Source: Echiichthys vipera
Lineage: Eukaryota; Chordata; Actinopteri; Perciformes; Trachinidae
Direction of reading: 5' to 3'
Assembly (NCBI GenBank): GCA_963691815.1
Contig: OY829662.1
Span: 22,798,062 to 22,862,061 of the forward strand
Length of the DNA stretch: 64,000 bases
A program made the translations under genes and the position numbers. Positions 36,259 to 48,900 of this stretch are shown piece by piece (position 1 is the stretch's first letter; the number at the start of each line of letters is the position of its first letter). The notes under the pieces were generated by a model that searched no databases, was not told the origin of the DNA, and saw only the letters and a program-made list of their open reading frames with translations.

Positions 36259-36261
36259 GGG
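36221..36261. repeat. (GT)n followed by a run of about 20 G
   Basis: A short GT microsatellite runs directly into a homopolymeric G tract (36242-36261). Confidence 0.9.
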
Positions 36262-36953
36262 TTAACCCTCACATCTTGCATGTTCTCTAAAATCAGGTAG
36301 AGTTGCACAGCATTAAATGCTGAACTAAAATCCATAAATGAAATTCAAGTATAGGCTTTGGTGTTCTCTGGGTGTGTCGAGTGAAGTGTGAAATGCTGAG
36401 GTCGGCCTCAGCGGTGATGCGTTCATGCTTATAGGAAAATTGACTTCTTTGTTTAGCAGGGACACTACAAATGTCTCAGAGCATTCCAATAAATCCATCA
36501 GCAATAAGACAAGGGGGCCTGAGCAGACAGTGCTTTTTTGTGAGGAGTCACAAACCAAAAAGGTTTGGGACCACTGGTTTAATCTTTAACAGTGCACTGT
36601 GTGTCATTTTTAATGTAAACCCGTATATTAAATCTACCAGATACATGTAGTGGGGTAAAACTGTGATGTTTCCCTTTGCAGCGGAGTAGAAGTAGGCTAT
36701 AAAGTAGTAAACAACGTTAATACTCCAAAGTCCAGTACTTTCCACCACTTATAATTTGAAACATCCAAAACTAAAAGAAAGTTAACACATTTGAAATGTG
36801 CAGCTGTATTACTAATCCCCTGAGCCCGTGTCACCCGGCTCATTAAGGTCAATCAGTGAGCAGGTGTGCTGACAGGAAGGAAGGCTACAAAAACACTCCC
36901 GGTGTTCCCTCTGTCCCAGTGTTTTGGTGCGTAGAGAGAAACTCTTATTAGAA

Positions 36954-39900
36954 ATGCATTTGAAACTAAATGGATACTGCTTGGGTGTCCTTGTCATTAA
37001 CACCATCATAACAATAACTTTACCTTCAGCGGGCCGGTGCGAGCCCACGGTTTATTCCTCCCAGTTGGCTCCTCACAATGACAGAAGCGGCGTGTTAACG
37101 ACAGGAGGCCCCGCTCGCCCCGCTCACCGAGGGGGCGGACAGCGACTACACTTCGGCTCAAGGTCGGGACAGGAGTCGAGACGTTTCCCGTACTTTAACA
37201 ACTTCGACAACAGGGACGGGACAAGGACCGGAACCTCTGGAGGGCCCGAACAGACGCTGAAACCCAAAATGGCGCCCCCTTTAACCGACAGAAGCGTCAA
37301 AAGCCGTAACAAACAGAAGCGAGGCGAGTGGGAGCGGCTGTATCCTTCACTCAAACCTCCAAATGAAGACTGTAGCAAAGGGAGCGTTGAGCATGTCGTC
37401 CCCGGGAAGTTTTATATTACCGGTCAACTTGAAACAAACCCCAATGTGGGCTACCAGTCCGATTCTGCTGTCTCAGGTGAGCCCCTCTTCTGCGTGGTGT
37501 TTTTGGCGGTTAAAATAGCAGGCTGTGTTTTCTTTCCAACACTAGCTGGTGGCTGTAGTGTGGATTGGGGCTCTAAAAGATAGCTGTGGACACTAATAGA
37601 ACAAATTATTACCAAGAATTTGAAAAAACAAACATTGATCCTCTCCAACAGTTTGTTCTGTTCTGTCTGTGGTAATGGAACAAAATGGATAAGATTCATC
37701 TTCTGAAAACAGTGGTCTCCAGAATATATTATCAATATAGCCTACTTAAAGTAGGCCCCTAGGCATACCAAAAGAAGAAGTAGAATAACGTTGCCTGTAT
37801 TATAAAGTTTATTATAATTGATAGATTAATGTGCAAATCACTTTAATGTTGCAGCTGGTTAAAGTGGGGATGCATTTATTTATATAGTGTTGATTAGTTC
37901 AATGTATTTATGTCATTTAATTGGCTGGTCATATTTTGTATAATCAATCTGAATATCTGAATCCCTTAGAGAGAGGGGGAGAAGTTCAGCCATCCGTGAG
38001 GAACTCAGAGTAGAGCCGCTGCTCCTTAGCGTTGAAAGGAGCCAGTTGAGGTGGTTCGGGCATCTAGTAAGGATGAACCCTGGGCGCCTCCCTAGGGAGG
38101 TGTTCCAGGCACGTCCAGCTGGGAGGAGGCCTAAAATAAAGGGAAGCTTGAAGTTAGCTAACTGACTTGTTGGTGAATATTGTATCAAGTGAGAATATTG
38201 CAGCATGCCAACCAGTCAGTCAGCACTGTACACTCTGAGACTCTTGTTTTAAGTAGAGATGCACCGATCCGATACCTGGATCGGACTAATTAGCTGGATC
38301 AGATATCGACCGAATGAGGCTGATCCAGCATTCCGATCCAGTCATTTCTTTTTTATTAATATCATACACAGCAATACAGTTACAGCGATGAATCCATCCG
38401 TCCATCTTCAACAGCTTTTCCCTATTGGAGTCGAAGGGGGGGCTGGAGCCGATCCCAGATGACATCGGGCCTCGCAGGGACAAACGGAGAAAGACTGAGA
38501 CAGACAACCACTCACACTCACATCTACGGGCGATTTGGAGTCATCATTTAACCTAACACCTGCATGTCTTTGGTCTGTGGGAGGAAGCCGGAGAACCCGG
38601 AGAAAACCCACGCAGACACTGAGGGCGCACTCACACTGTTCTTCCGCACTACGACCCAGGCTTTAGGGTACTTGTCCCCCCTCCCTCTCCCCCCCGCGCC
38701 CCAGCCCCGTTTGTACTCACACTACCAGGGCCTCGGCCAATGCTTCTTGCTGTCCATACGCCATCACGCTGTAACACGTCACACGCATTTATCGCATGTG
38801 TGTGGCTTTGTTTACAAATCTTTCCACAGACCTCTGAGTTTTTGTGCGTCTTGTCGACTGTTTTTGAATCTTTTCATCCGACCAATTCTGCAGTAAACAC
38901 TCCACCTCCGCACCACACCAACGTGAACCTTTCACCGCCATTGTTGTTGTTGTTAAATGTCCGCGCATGGTCCGTCCTTCTAATTTCTATGTCCGAACAG
39001 GCGCACATAATGCTACTGCCGTAGGGCTCTTGCTCGTGCTACATGTGCAAGCGGGTGCACTGACACTGCTTAAACGTACTAGGCTTTAGCTGAAAAAACG
39101 GTTTTGGCCCGGGACAGAACGACAGTGTGAGTGCGCCCTAAGAGAACATGCAGACTCCACACAGAAGGTCCCCAGCCTGTATTCTAACCACCGCACCACT
39201 GTGCGCCTCACATTTGTGTTTATTTGTCACCTTTAAACAAGGCTAAATGTTTGTCAAGCCTGATGACTTCACTACAGTAGTATCAGCCCGGTATCGTGTA
39301 TCGGCCAATACGCTCAGCACAGCTATCGGATTGGATCAGGAAAAAACTGGATCGGTGCACCTCTAGTTTTAAGCTTGCACGTTACAGAATGTACCAATGG
39401 TGTTATGCTCAAAGTATGAACAAAGGGAACTGGGGGCCCTACTGGTCACATTATAACCACAGTGGGCCTTATGTGGTCAGCTCATGCTTCAAGTATGGAG
39501 AGACCCAGTGACCTTCACACTGTAAGCATTGAAGGACCAAGGGACCCTAGTGATCAGCTTTCCCAGAGGGGTCTGGGGGCAGTTGTGGTTAGCTCACGTT
39601 TTAAACACCAAGGGGCCCGGAAGCCCTCACATTGTTAGCGATGAGGGGTCTGGGAGGCCCTAGTGGTTAGCTCATGCTATAATCACCCATGGACCTTGTG
39701 GACTGCTTGAGCTGTATGCTGAGGGCCCTGGTGGTTTTTGGCCACCACTTGGGCCTGGGGCATGGAGGCCCCACTGGCCCGGTCCATAATCCAGCTATGA
39801 GCCTAACTAGTTACTTTCCAACACTGCTGGATATTACGGTCTTCTCCTTACTGCTTGTTCCTATACAATACATTTCTCTGACTTTAATCTTTCGTGGTTG

Positions 39901-42900
39901 CTTTTGCAAACGTACCTGCTAATTCATTTCTTTTGATTCCAATATTTGCTGGTTTTTAAAGAAATATCCCAGTCATTTGAATTCTGTATGTCTATCATCA
40001 TTTATCAAAACATCTGCTTGTTGGAGCTAGACCAATATACTTTATATCGCTCGGCTCATATTATCAGCCAATATTAGCCTATCACCGAGATATCAGTATC
40101 GGTGTCTATGTTTTCCAGTTTGGCCCAATAGAAAAATCTTTTTACAGAACATATAATCCACAACATGATGGTTGGGGTGATTTTTGGAATGTTGTCTTAT
40201 TCTCAGCAAGGCCTTAATGTGTTGGATGACCTACATCTATTAGCCTGTGATGTTAGTATTAACAGCTGACAGTATGGCATTAGAATGTAGTTGTCGGCAT
40301 TACCGCTTTATTGATCTATACACATTATGTTAGCTACTACAGGGTTTCATATATTTTTAATGTCAAATCTTTTTACAGAACATATAATCCACAAAATGAT
40401 GCTTGGGGTGATTTTCGGAATGTTGTCTTTTTCTCCGCAAGGCTTTAATGTGTTGGATGACCTACATCTATTAGCCTGCGATGTTAGTATTAACAGCTGA
40501 CGGTATGGCATTAGAATGTAGCTGTAAGCATTACCGCTTTATTGATCTAAACTACTACAGGGGTTTCATATATTTTTAATGTCAAGCCTCCATTAAAGGG
40601 TATGAAATGGAGCCCCTTTTACAAAAAAATGTTATCAAGGTAGAACATTTCAACACAACATCCTTGCGTGTTCTTTTATTGAATCTGAAATTAAAGTTGC
40701 AGTTAGTTCTTTCTTTACTGGGAGACTAGATCATTGCCTCGTCTTCTACAGAAATACAGACATTAACACAGTATTGTCTGTGAACTCTGAGGTGGTTTGT
40801 TTTTGTTTACCAGTCCAGGCTCAGGGAGGCCAGGAGAGGATCAGAGGTCAGCGGCCCAGCGCCTCAGAGGAGAGCTGGCAGAGGCTGCAGCCTGTGGTGG
40901 AGTGTGGAGACGACACCATGACCCTCACTGTCAGGAGGAGACGAGCTGTACAACTACAGCTGGACCGAGGTGAGGCTACAGCTTCTCCGTTAACAAATAC
41001 TCCATCTTCATGTCTTCGATAGAGATATTGCTATACATGGCTTGAGTTTGGATTTGGACATAATCTAAACAGTATATTAGGGTGTAGACATGACTCTATT
41101 TTCCCTTTTCCTTTGTGATTAGAGTGAGCTTACGTTTTGTTCTGTTGTCTGTTTGTGTCTCAGTGAATGACTCATCTGTACCCCTGTCCCAGCTGTCGCC
41201 ACATTGTGGCTACTTGGTTCAGACCACATGGAGAGACCTCAGTCTGATGGCTCAGTATGATGCCTGCCATGTCACACAGGAGGTATGGGATCCAGACAAT
41301 ATATTTTATAAATCAGATACCAATGCACATACTAATTTATTATAAAATACATACACTAGGTAGCTGGTACTGGCTCAAGTTCTCTGCTAGTTTTGAGGGT
41401 CAAAGTTGTGGGAAGTATGATAAAATGGAATAATTTACCTTTGTTTCTTAATGATAGACGTGTCTTCTCCAGTACACGTGAAATGTTTTACCCAACAGCA
41501 GTAAAAGTCTGAGCGAGTGTTGTTTTAAAACATGCGTTCAGGATGACAGTTATGTGTTGCCCCTGGTGTGGAGAGGGACTCCAGTCAAGATGTCCTGCCC
41601 AGATTCTCAGATCCAGCTGGATGCTGTGGGCCCTCCGTCCCTCTGCTGCTCCCCGTACGGTATGACTGTCAGAGTGCAGGGACTCTACGATACAGAGGAT
41701 CTGAGGGTAAATGGTAAACACAAAAAACTACATTTCACTTTTGTTTTCTCTCAGTTCATTTGAATGATTCCTACCTCTCTGTGGTTTTCCAGACTTTAAA
41801 AAATATATCCGCATCTTTTCCCCCTGTTTTACTACAGTGAGAGGAGAATGGACCCCTTTGGTGGTGTTAGCTGAGCAGTGTGGCTACACTTTGGAAAGAC
41901 AAGATGCAGAGATTGTCATCACTGCTCCATTCATTTCGTGTGGCATCACAGTAAAGGTTAGATTCAGCAAAGTCACTATTCATGAGACACTAATATTACA
42001 TTTTCAATATGAGTTGGAGCACAAAAGTGTTTTTTGTCTCTAATATTACATGTATCCTAATATTGGTAGGGAGTTGAATAATATGATCAATACAAACGAC
42101 TTATTTCGCAAATATTTCCAAGTAAAGGGTAGTGCCAAAACTATATGACTGGTGAAGCACAATATCACCAGTCACTAAAAATCTTTAATGTGTCGATGGA
42201 GGAAGTAATGAACTACAACTTATAGCTTAAAGAGCAAATTAAACCTCATACATTTAATAAATCCATCAGTTGATGAATAAAATTCAATAGAAATACAAGA
42301 AAAGAAACTCCTATGGAGACGTTGCTATTTTTGTTTTGTTAGTTACCATGTCCGAAAAGGAGTAGAAGAAACAATGTTTATGGACTCTTACTGCAATACA
42401 CTCTATATTCATTTAATCCATCCATGCATCAATTACATATACCACTCTCTACATCAGTTTCCATCCTCACAGCTAAACTGCTCAGTCCTCTTTATACACA
42501 GGTGAAACGTCTTCCCAGACAAATAACCCAGTCCAGTTGCTTTTGACTGAAATTGCTTTGGGGATAACGATGATCTGGACAAATAAGAACATTCACAGGC
42601 CTATAGAACAGGTAGAGTAAAATTACTGGGCATAATAATAGTCAGCTCTCATGGGCAGAACATATTGATACCATAGTAAAGAAGATGGGTTGTGGCATCT
42701 CCATGATCAGGAGATGTCTTTGTCTGTGTTCACATCGTGTGACAGATGGCTAATTTTATATCACCTGTGTCTGTATGGTTTTCTACATCTAAAGGTCAAC
42801 TAAAGAAATTATAAAATGGCCAGTACAGCGCTGCCAGGTTAGTATTACATTGCCCCGTAAGAACAAACACTACCTTAAGTGTTGACTGGGCATTTTTAAA

Positions 42901-45900
42901 TACATTTTTCAGAAACAGTCTTTTCTTCTCAAACCATTTGTTAATGTAACCACATTCCAGGTGTGATCAGGTTCACGACCAAGTGATGTTGCCACGCCCA
43001 GACTCAAATGCTTAAAAGAGAACAGTTTATTTTAACGTTTATCGTGCCATCAATCTTTGCAATAATTGCCCACTGAATAGATGTCAACTGCATAACAATG
43101 TAGCTTTGGAGTACCATCTGAAAATGCACTATTTAAATTTGTGTACTTACTGTATGAATATAATAATGAATGTAACGCTGTAATAACCTATTAATATTTT
43201 CTGATGACGTTTTTATAAAAATGTCTACAATGTTTTACTGCTTTAAGATTATCATTGTTAAGTGATGGTTTTGATTTTTTGTTGTAGTGGACCCCAGGAA
43301 GACTAGCTTGCCCAACTTTGGTGACTAATAGATTAATCAATTTATCATTCCAGCTCTAATAACTGGTATTTAAAAATGCCACAGAACCTTTCAGTTATCA
43401 TATAGCAACATCTATTTATAAAGGAAGTTGACCTAGCATCAGGGGTAAAGGACTAGGAGTCAAAGCATTAAGCCAAAATGAGAGAAATCATAAAAAAAAA
43501 CATTGTCTCAACCAGGGCCCTCTTTTTAGAAGTCATACCATTCTTCACGTGAATTACTAAATATGGAGATTGTTTACTTCCTTGCACCATATTGGCACTG
43601 AATATATCCTTTCTACTGAATATACAGTAAATGCTTGTGAGTTTGCAGCCTGTCTAAACACTGAGTTCATACATTTGATACACAGTCTTAAACATGGTTA
43701 TTTCTATACAGTCTCACACATGAAATCTCTCATCTTTTTTCCAGGAAGGAGAATACACAATTTCTCTTCAGATGGGAGAGAAGATGTTCACCCTGGCCTG
43801 TCCTGTCTCTCCCCCTGAAGAACTCCAACTGACCCACAACAGCCCTCATCATCTAACCAGAGGGCCAATGGAGCGTATGCTAGAATCCCTGGAGCCTTTT
43901 CCATGGGCTCCACCTTTCTACCTGGCCCCGCCTTACTATCCCCACCCTACATATCGCCACAAGAAGCTCAGACCTGATGGACACGATGCATATAACCCTT
44001 TTACTCCTTCATCTTTGACTCCTGACTCTACATCTGGTCCACCGCCATTTGACCACTACCACCACCAGATTCCTGAAACGGTCTCTTATAAACATGTCGG
44101 CGTCCACAGTTCTCTGTCATCTACAGATGATGCAGAGGATTCAAGCCGGGTTTATCCAGACCTGCAACAGAGGCAAGAGACTCCTGTCTTAGGTGTCTCT
44201 GGGAAACATAGTGCTGCACATGCTCCCTCCTCACATTCAGCCTCAGAAACAGAACCACCTCCTCTACAGCCCCCCAACCATGCCTTCAATCCGTACTATC
44301 ACTACTACCATCACCCTAAAATCCCCCTTCCTGGCCCACCTCAAGACCCTGATCCCGATCATGAGGCTCCAGGAGAACTGTCTTTAATTAATCCTCATAA
44401 CCATGACTATCCTGTGTTGCCCCCGAGCGTGCAGCAGTCTGAGGCTCTCCGCAGAGTTGACTCACACCAGTTCCTTCAGCCTGTGCCTGAGGCTGCCTCT
44501 CATCCTTCCATCCTTCCAACAAGTCCTCCCAAAATCTCTGCACCGTATACACAGCCCCCTCCACAGCCCTATCCACACCACTACTTTTATAACTTGCCAC
44601 ATATTGCTACTGTCCAGGCCAGAAGATTGGCTCCTCTCAATCCAGACACCGCTGCAAAAACAAATTTGTCCGATGATCAAGACCTAAAGTCAAACACCTT
44701 TGTTTATCCTCTTCCTCACTCGTCACAAGTTCATGACACATATAACTTAAATCCTCATGCAGACCAGCCAAACTCTGATAAAATGATTGACTTTCAAAAC
44801 AATAGCCCTGAAGGAATCAAACATCCACTTTTGCCTGAAGAAGAAGAAGATGATGATAATGATGAAAAGGCAGAGCTGGATGACAGAACGAGACACTCTG
44901 TTCTTGTGACTCCTGCAGTCCAGTCTCCCCTCCTCCGATCTCACCCTTCTGGACTAGACACCATTGCAGTTCCTCCTCCTGAACAACGCCCTTTCCCCAC
45001 TCCATCACCCAACCAGAATCTTCTTCCTCACCCGTACTACTACTACTACCACCCTTATTATCACTACTATCACATGCATTATGGACACAATCATTTCTCT
45101 CCAACATCATCCAAAGAAGCTTTGGACCCACTCCTTCAAGCATCTTCCTCCCCACCACAGCTTCTGTCCTATCCCAAACATCAAACCGCTACTCCACCCA
45201 CAAAATCAGTGTTTGATTTTCACAATGCCCTCATACATCCTTACTACTTCTATTATTACCACCTCTACTATCGGCCTGAAGTGTCCGTACACAACCAGGA
45301 ACTACATCCTGCAGGCAGTTTGCACTCTGAAAGTGCATCAAAATCTGAATCTCAGCTTCTCTCAGACTCTCACTACAGCGGGACGGATTGGCGGGTTCAT
45401 GCAGGGTATCCCAGCAACCCTCAGCCACAGCACAGCCCCTCACATAGCCTCAGTTCTCATTATATGACAGAGCAACATCCATATGATCCTTTAGGGCATC
45501 CTAGTGGAGATGAAACAGAAGAGAGGCTGAGCAGTGAAATGAGAGGTGACAGAAATTCCAGCAGTTATAAAATCCTGTGACTCCTATAAGTTTCTGTATT
45601 TTTGAGATGTAGCTTATAGTGTTTTTGTCTTGATCTCAGATCACCACAAGGCGGCAACATGTTATTCAGTCCTTACAGGCTAAAGGTCTAGCTTCTCGGC
45701 CTGGCTGTAACTAGACACCTCTATGGAAAAAGAGTTCTGAATTTATGAATGTCATCTCTCATGCTGCTGAATAGTTCCATTCAATTATAACCGGCTCTCC
45801 TCTCTTTGTTTACTCTCTGCGCTCAGATCAACTCAAGGGCAGCCCGTCCACTCCCTCTGCCTCGCCCTGCGGCCTTGGCCCTGTGTCAGATTTTGACTGC

Positions 45901-48900
45901 AGCGTATCTTTGGGCTGCTGCTCATACGCTGTGAAAGGTGGGTCTCTCCCAAAACAGATCCTGTTAACACACAAAAAGGAATTGCCAAACAAACTACATT
46001 GCATCCAGAAAATATTCTCAGCGCTTCACTTTCCGCATTTTGTTATAATGTTGTTCAAAATGATTAAATTATTGTTTTCCTCACAACTCTACAAACAATA
46101 CCACATAATGACAATGTGAAAGACGTTTGTTTGAAATCTTTGCTTTTAAGAAAAACAAAAAACAAAATCAAATATGCATATGTATTCACGGCCTTTGCAA
46201 TGACACTCAAAATAGAACTCTTGGAAATTGGGCATCCTGTTTCCACTGATATTCCTTGATGTTTCTACTCCACCAATTAGGCATGTATGGTAGAGTGGCC
46301 AGAGGGAAGCGTCTTTCAGTAAAAGTCATATGACGGCACATATTGAGTTGGCCAAAAGGCACCTAAAGGGCTTTCTGACCATTAGAAAAAAATGTCTCTG
46401 CTCTGATGAATCAAAGATTGAACTCTTGGGCCTGAATGCCAAGTCTGAAGGAAACCAGGCACCGCTTATCACCTGGCCATTACCATCCCTACAGTGAAGC
46501 ATGTGGGTGGCAGCATCATGCTGTAGGTTTTTTTTTTTTCCAGGGACAGGAACTGGGAGACTAGTCGGGATTGGGGGAAATATGAATGCAGCAATGAACA
46601 GGGACATCCTTGATGACCTACTCCAGAGTGTCCTGGACCTCAGACTGGGGCGAAGGTTCATCTTCCAACAGACGACCCTAAGCACACAGCCAAGATAGCA
46701 AAGGAGTGTCTACGGGTGGCCCAGCCAGAGCCCTCACTTTAACCCTATTGAATATCTCTGGAGAGACCTGAAAATTGCTGTGCACCGACGCTCCCCCTTT
46801 TGACCGAAATTGCTCTGGGGGGGTCCCCATCCAACCTGATGGAGCTTGAGAGCTCAAAAATAGCTGTGCCAAGCTTGTAGCATCATACTCAAAAACACTT
46901 GAGGCTGTTATATGTGCCGAAGGTGCTTCAAAAAAATATTGAGTAAAGCCTGTGTATACTTATGTTCATGTGATTTATTTATTTTTTACATTTTTTTTTT
47001 TTAAATTTGCAAAGATTTTAAACAAACTCCTTTCACACCATCATTATCAGGTATTGTTTGTAGAATTTTTGAGAAAAATCTGAATTGAATCCATTTTGGA
47101 ATAAGGCTGTAACATAACAAAATGTGTAAAAAGTGAAGTGCTGTGAATACTTTCCAGATGCAATGTACATTGGATGATTGATAGGTAGGCTTTCAGGCTA
47201 GAAGCCTTTGCCTAAACCACCTAAATGTAGAAATGAGGATCAAAATCATGCCTAAAAATTCAATCGTAGACGAATAATTTTTTTGTGTGTGTTTAAAGAT
47301 AAATCCGAACAGTCCTGGAATGACTTCTGTGTATGCGTTTGTGCCAACAGACTGTACAACTGGACAGCATTTAATGTTTGCGGTGCCTGACTCTGTGGTG
47401 GAGCCCTCAATGCCCCCCCCTGCTCATCCCTCTGACCTCAGCATTGTGTCCTGCACACTGCAGCAGCTGACCTCTGACCCTGACATCTACACTGTCCCCC
47501 TGGATTTCTGTGGAGAAAACAAATGTGTAAGGAACACTTCTATGTATGCCCACCTAATGTAGAGACCAACGGTGCTTTGGGAAAGTTATTCAGCTTCGAT
47601 GTGACTAAATCGTGTGATGGAAAGTCACCTCTGATCCCTTGTTCACTTGTTTTTTTTCCCAATATCATGTCCTTGTAAGGCGTTTGGACAGACAGTGGTC
47701 CATCCGTTGGAAGCCCATGGTATCCACTCACATCAAGACCACAGTTCTGTGCATGAGAGCGCTCCTGTCAGGTATGGCAGTACTGTTGAAATGGCATCCT
47801 GGGCCAAAGTAGTTGGACCTGTTTTTTTGTTCTCTCATTCAGCTATGCAATCAAACATTTGCATTGCAAACATTTGCATTGCAAACACTGTACAAGCAGC
47901 TAGCCCTGAGCTGTAGGAGTCCAAACATTATTGATAATTTGTGAGTGTCTGTAACAGGCTGGCTTTTTTTTCTCTGCTGTGAGGTGTAAATTCATATTAC
48001 TGTTTTTATGCAGTTTATTCCATTGCTTTAGGTCACATTTGTTCTATTTCTCCACTAGAACCAGTTCCTTGGCCAACATATACACCTCTAAACATAATCC
48101 CCAGAGTCTGCTGGTGCATTCAGTAAATATTAATGCAGTCAGTCAAAAGCAGAAAGCATGCTTCTGTATATTGGCTTTTTTGTGTGTTTGGAATCAATGC
48201 TCTGGCCTTGATTCCAATACGTGCTTATGACAGTGTCAACTACCTATAGACATTTTACTAAAGTAATTAGATTACATGGGCTGTATTCACAAAACATTTG
48301 AGCTAAGAACTAATAGTACTCCTAAGGAGCACTATTAGTTCTTAGTTAATTTCTTCAAACATGTTCCCAATGCCTCTGAGACCAACTTTCACTAAGGAGT
48401 GGGAGGGACTCCTGAGATAAGACTAGAGGGCGGGTTGACCTTGTTGCTGTGGATGACATCATGTTCATCCCTTCTTTGCCCACAGGGAATGTCTGAGAGG
48501 GAATGAGTCCCTAAGAGTGAATTTATGATAGAAACACTTTAGTGGGGAATAGAATGAACTGCAGCACTATGTGGGGTCAGGATAGGACATTTATCTTCTG
48601 GAGCAAAATCCTCCTGACCGACAGCTGAGAGACGCCAAGAACGTCTGAGCTGCACAGCTGCATTTTTCCCATGGCCAGATATTGAAGAGTTTAAACAAGT
48701 TTAATCTGCAGTGATACTGGTTGTTCTTATTGGTTGGTGATGTGATGGCATTCCTGACCAACTCTACCACGCTTATAACGCCATCTCCATTAAGGCCATA
48801 CCTTTTTAGAAGCTCACTATTATTTAGTCTCTCCAAAATGTTGACTGCAGCAGCCATGTCAGGTTCTTCATCATTTACTCTAAGGAGTCGTCGAGATCAC

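Noticed and set aside
36924..36953. Extra N-terminal residues MVRREKLLLE on the ZP protein
   Set aside because: The supposed start is TTG, not ATG; the first ATG is at 36954 and leads directly into a signal-peptide-like stretch.
41701..41712. Donor CTGAGG/GTAAAT in ZP exon 4
   Set aside because: It would end in phase 0 whereas exon 5 needs phase 1; the donor AATG/GTAAAC at 41713 fits.
45546..45580. ZP transcript ending at the stop after SSYKIL
   Set aside because: Possible by read-through of exon 6, but eight further exons join in phase and complete a ZP module, so splicing at 45545 is preferred; a truncated isoform is not excluded.
47287..47350. Apparent coding start INPNSPGMTSVYAFVPT at ZP exon 8
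   Set aside because: It is in frame but the acceptor at 47298 gives the wrong phase after exon 7. The acceptor CAACAG at 47350 restores phase 1 and gives KDCTTGQHLMFAV, as expected for a ZP-N domain.
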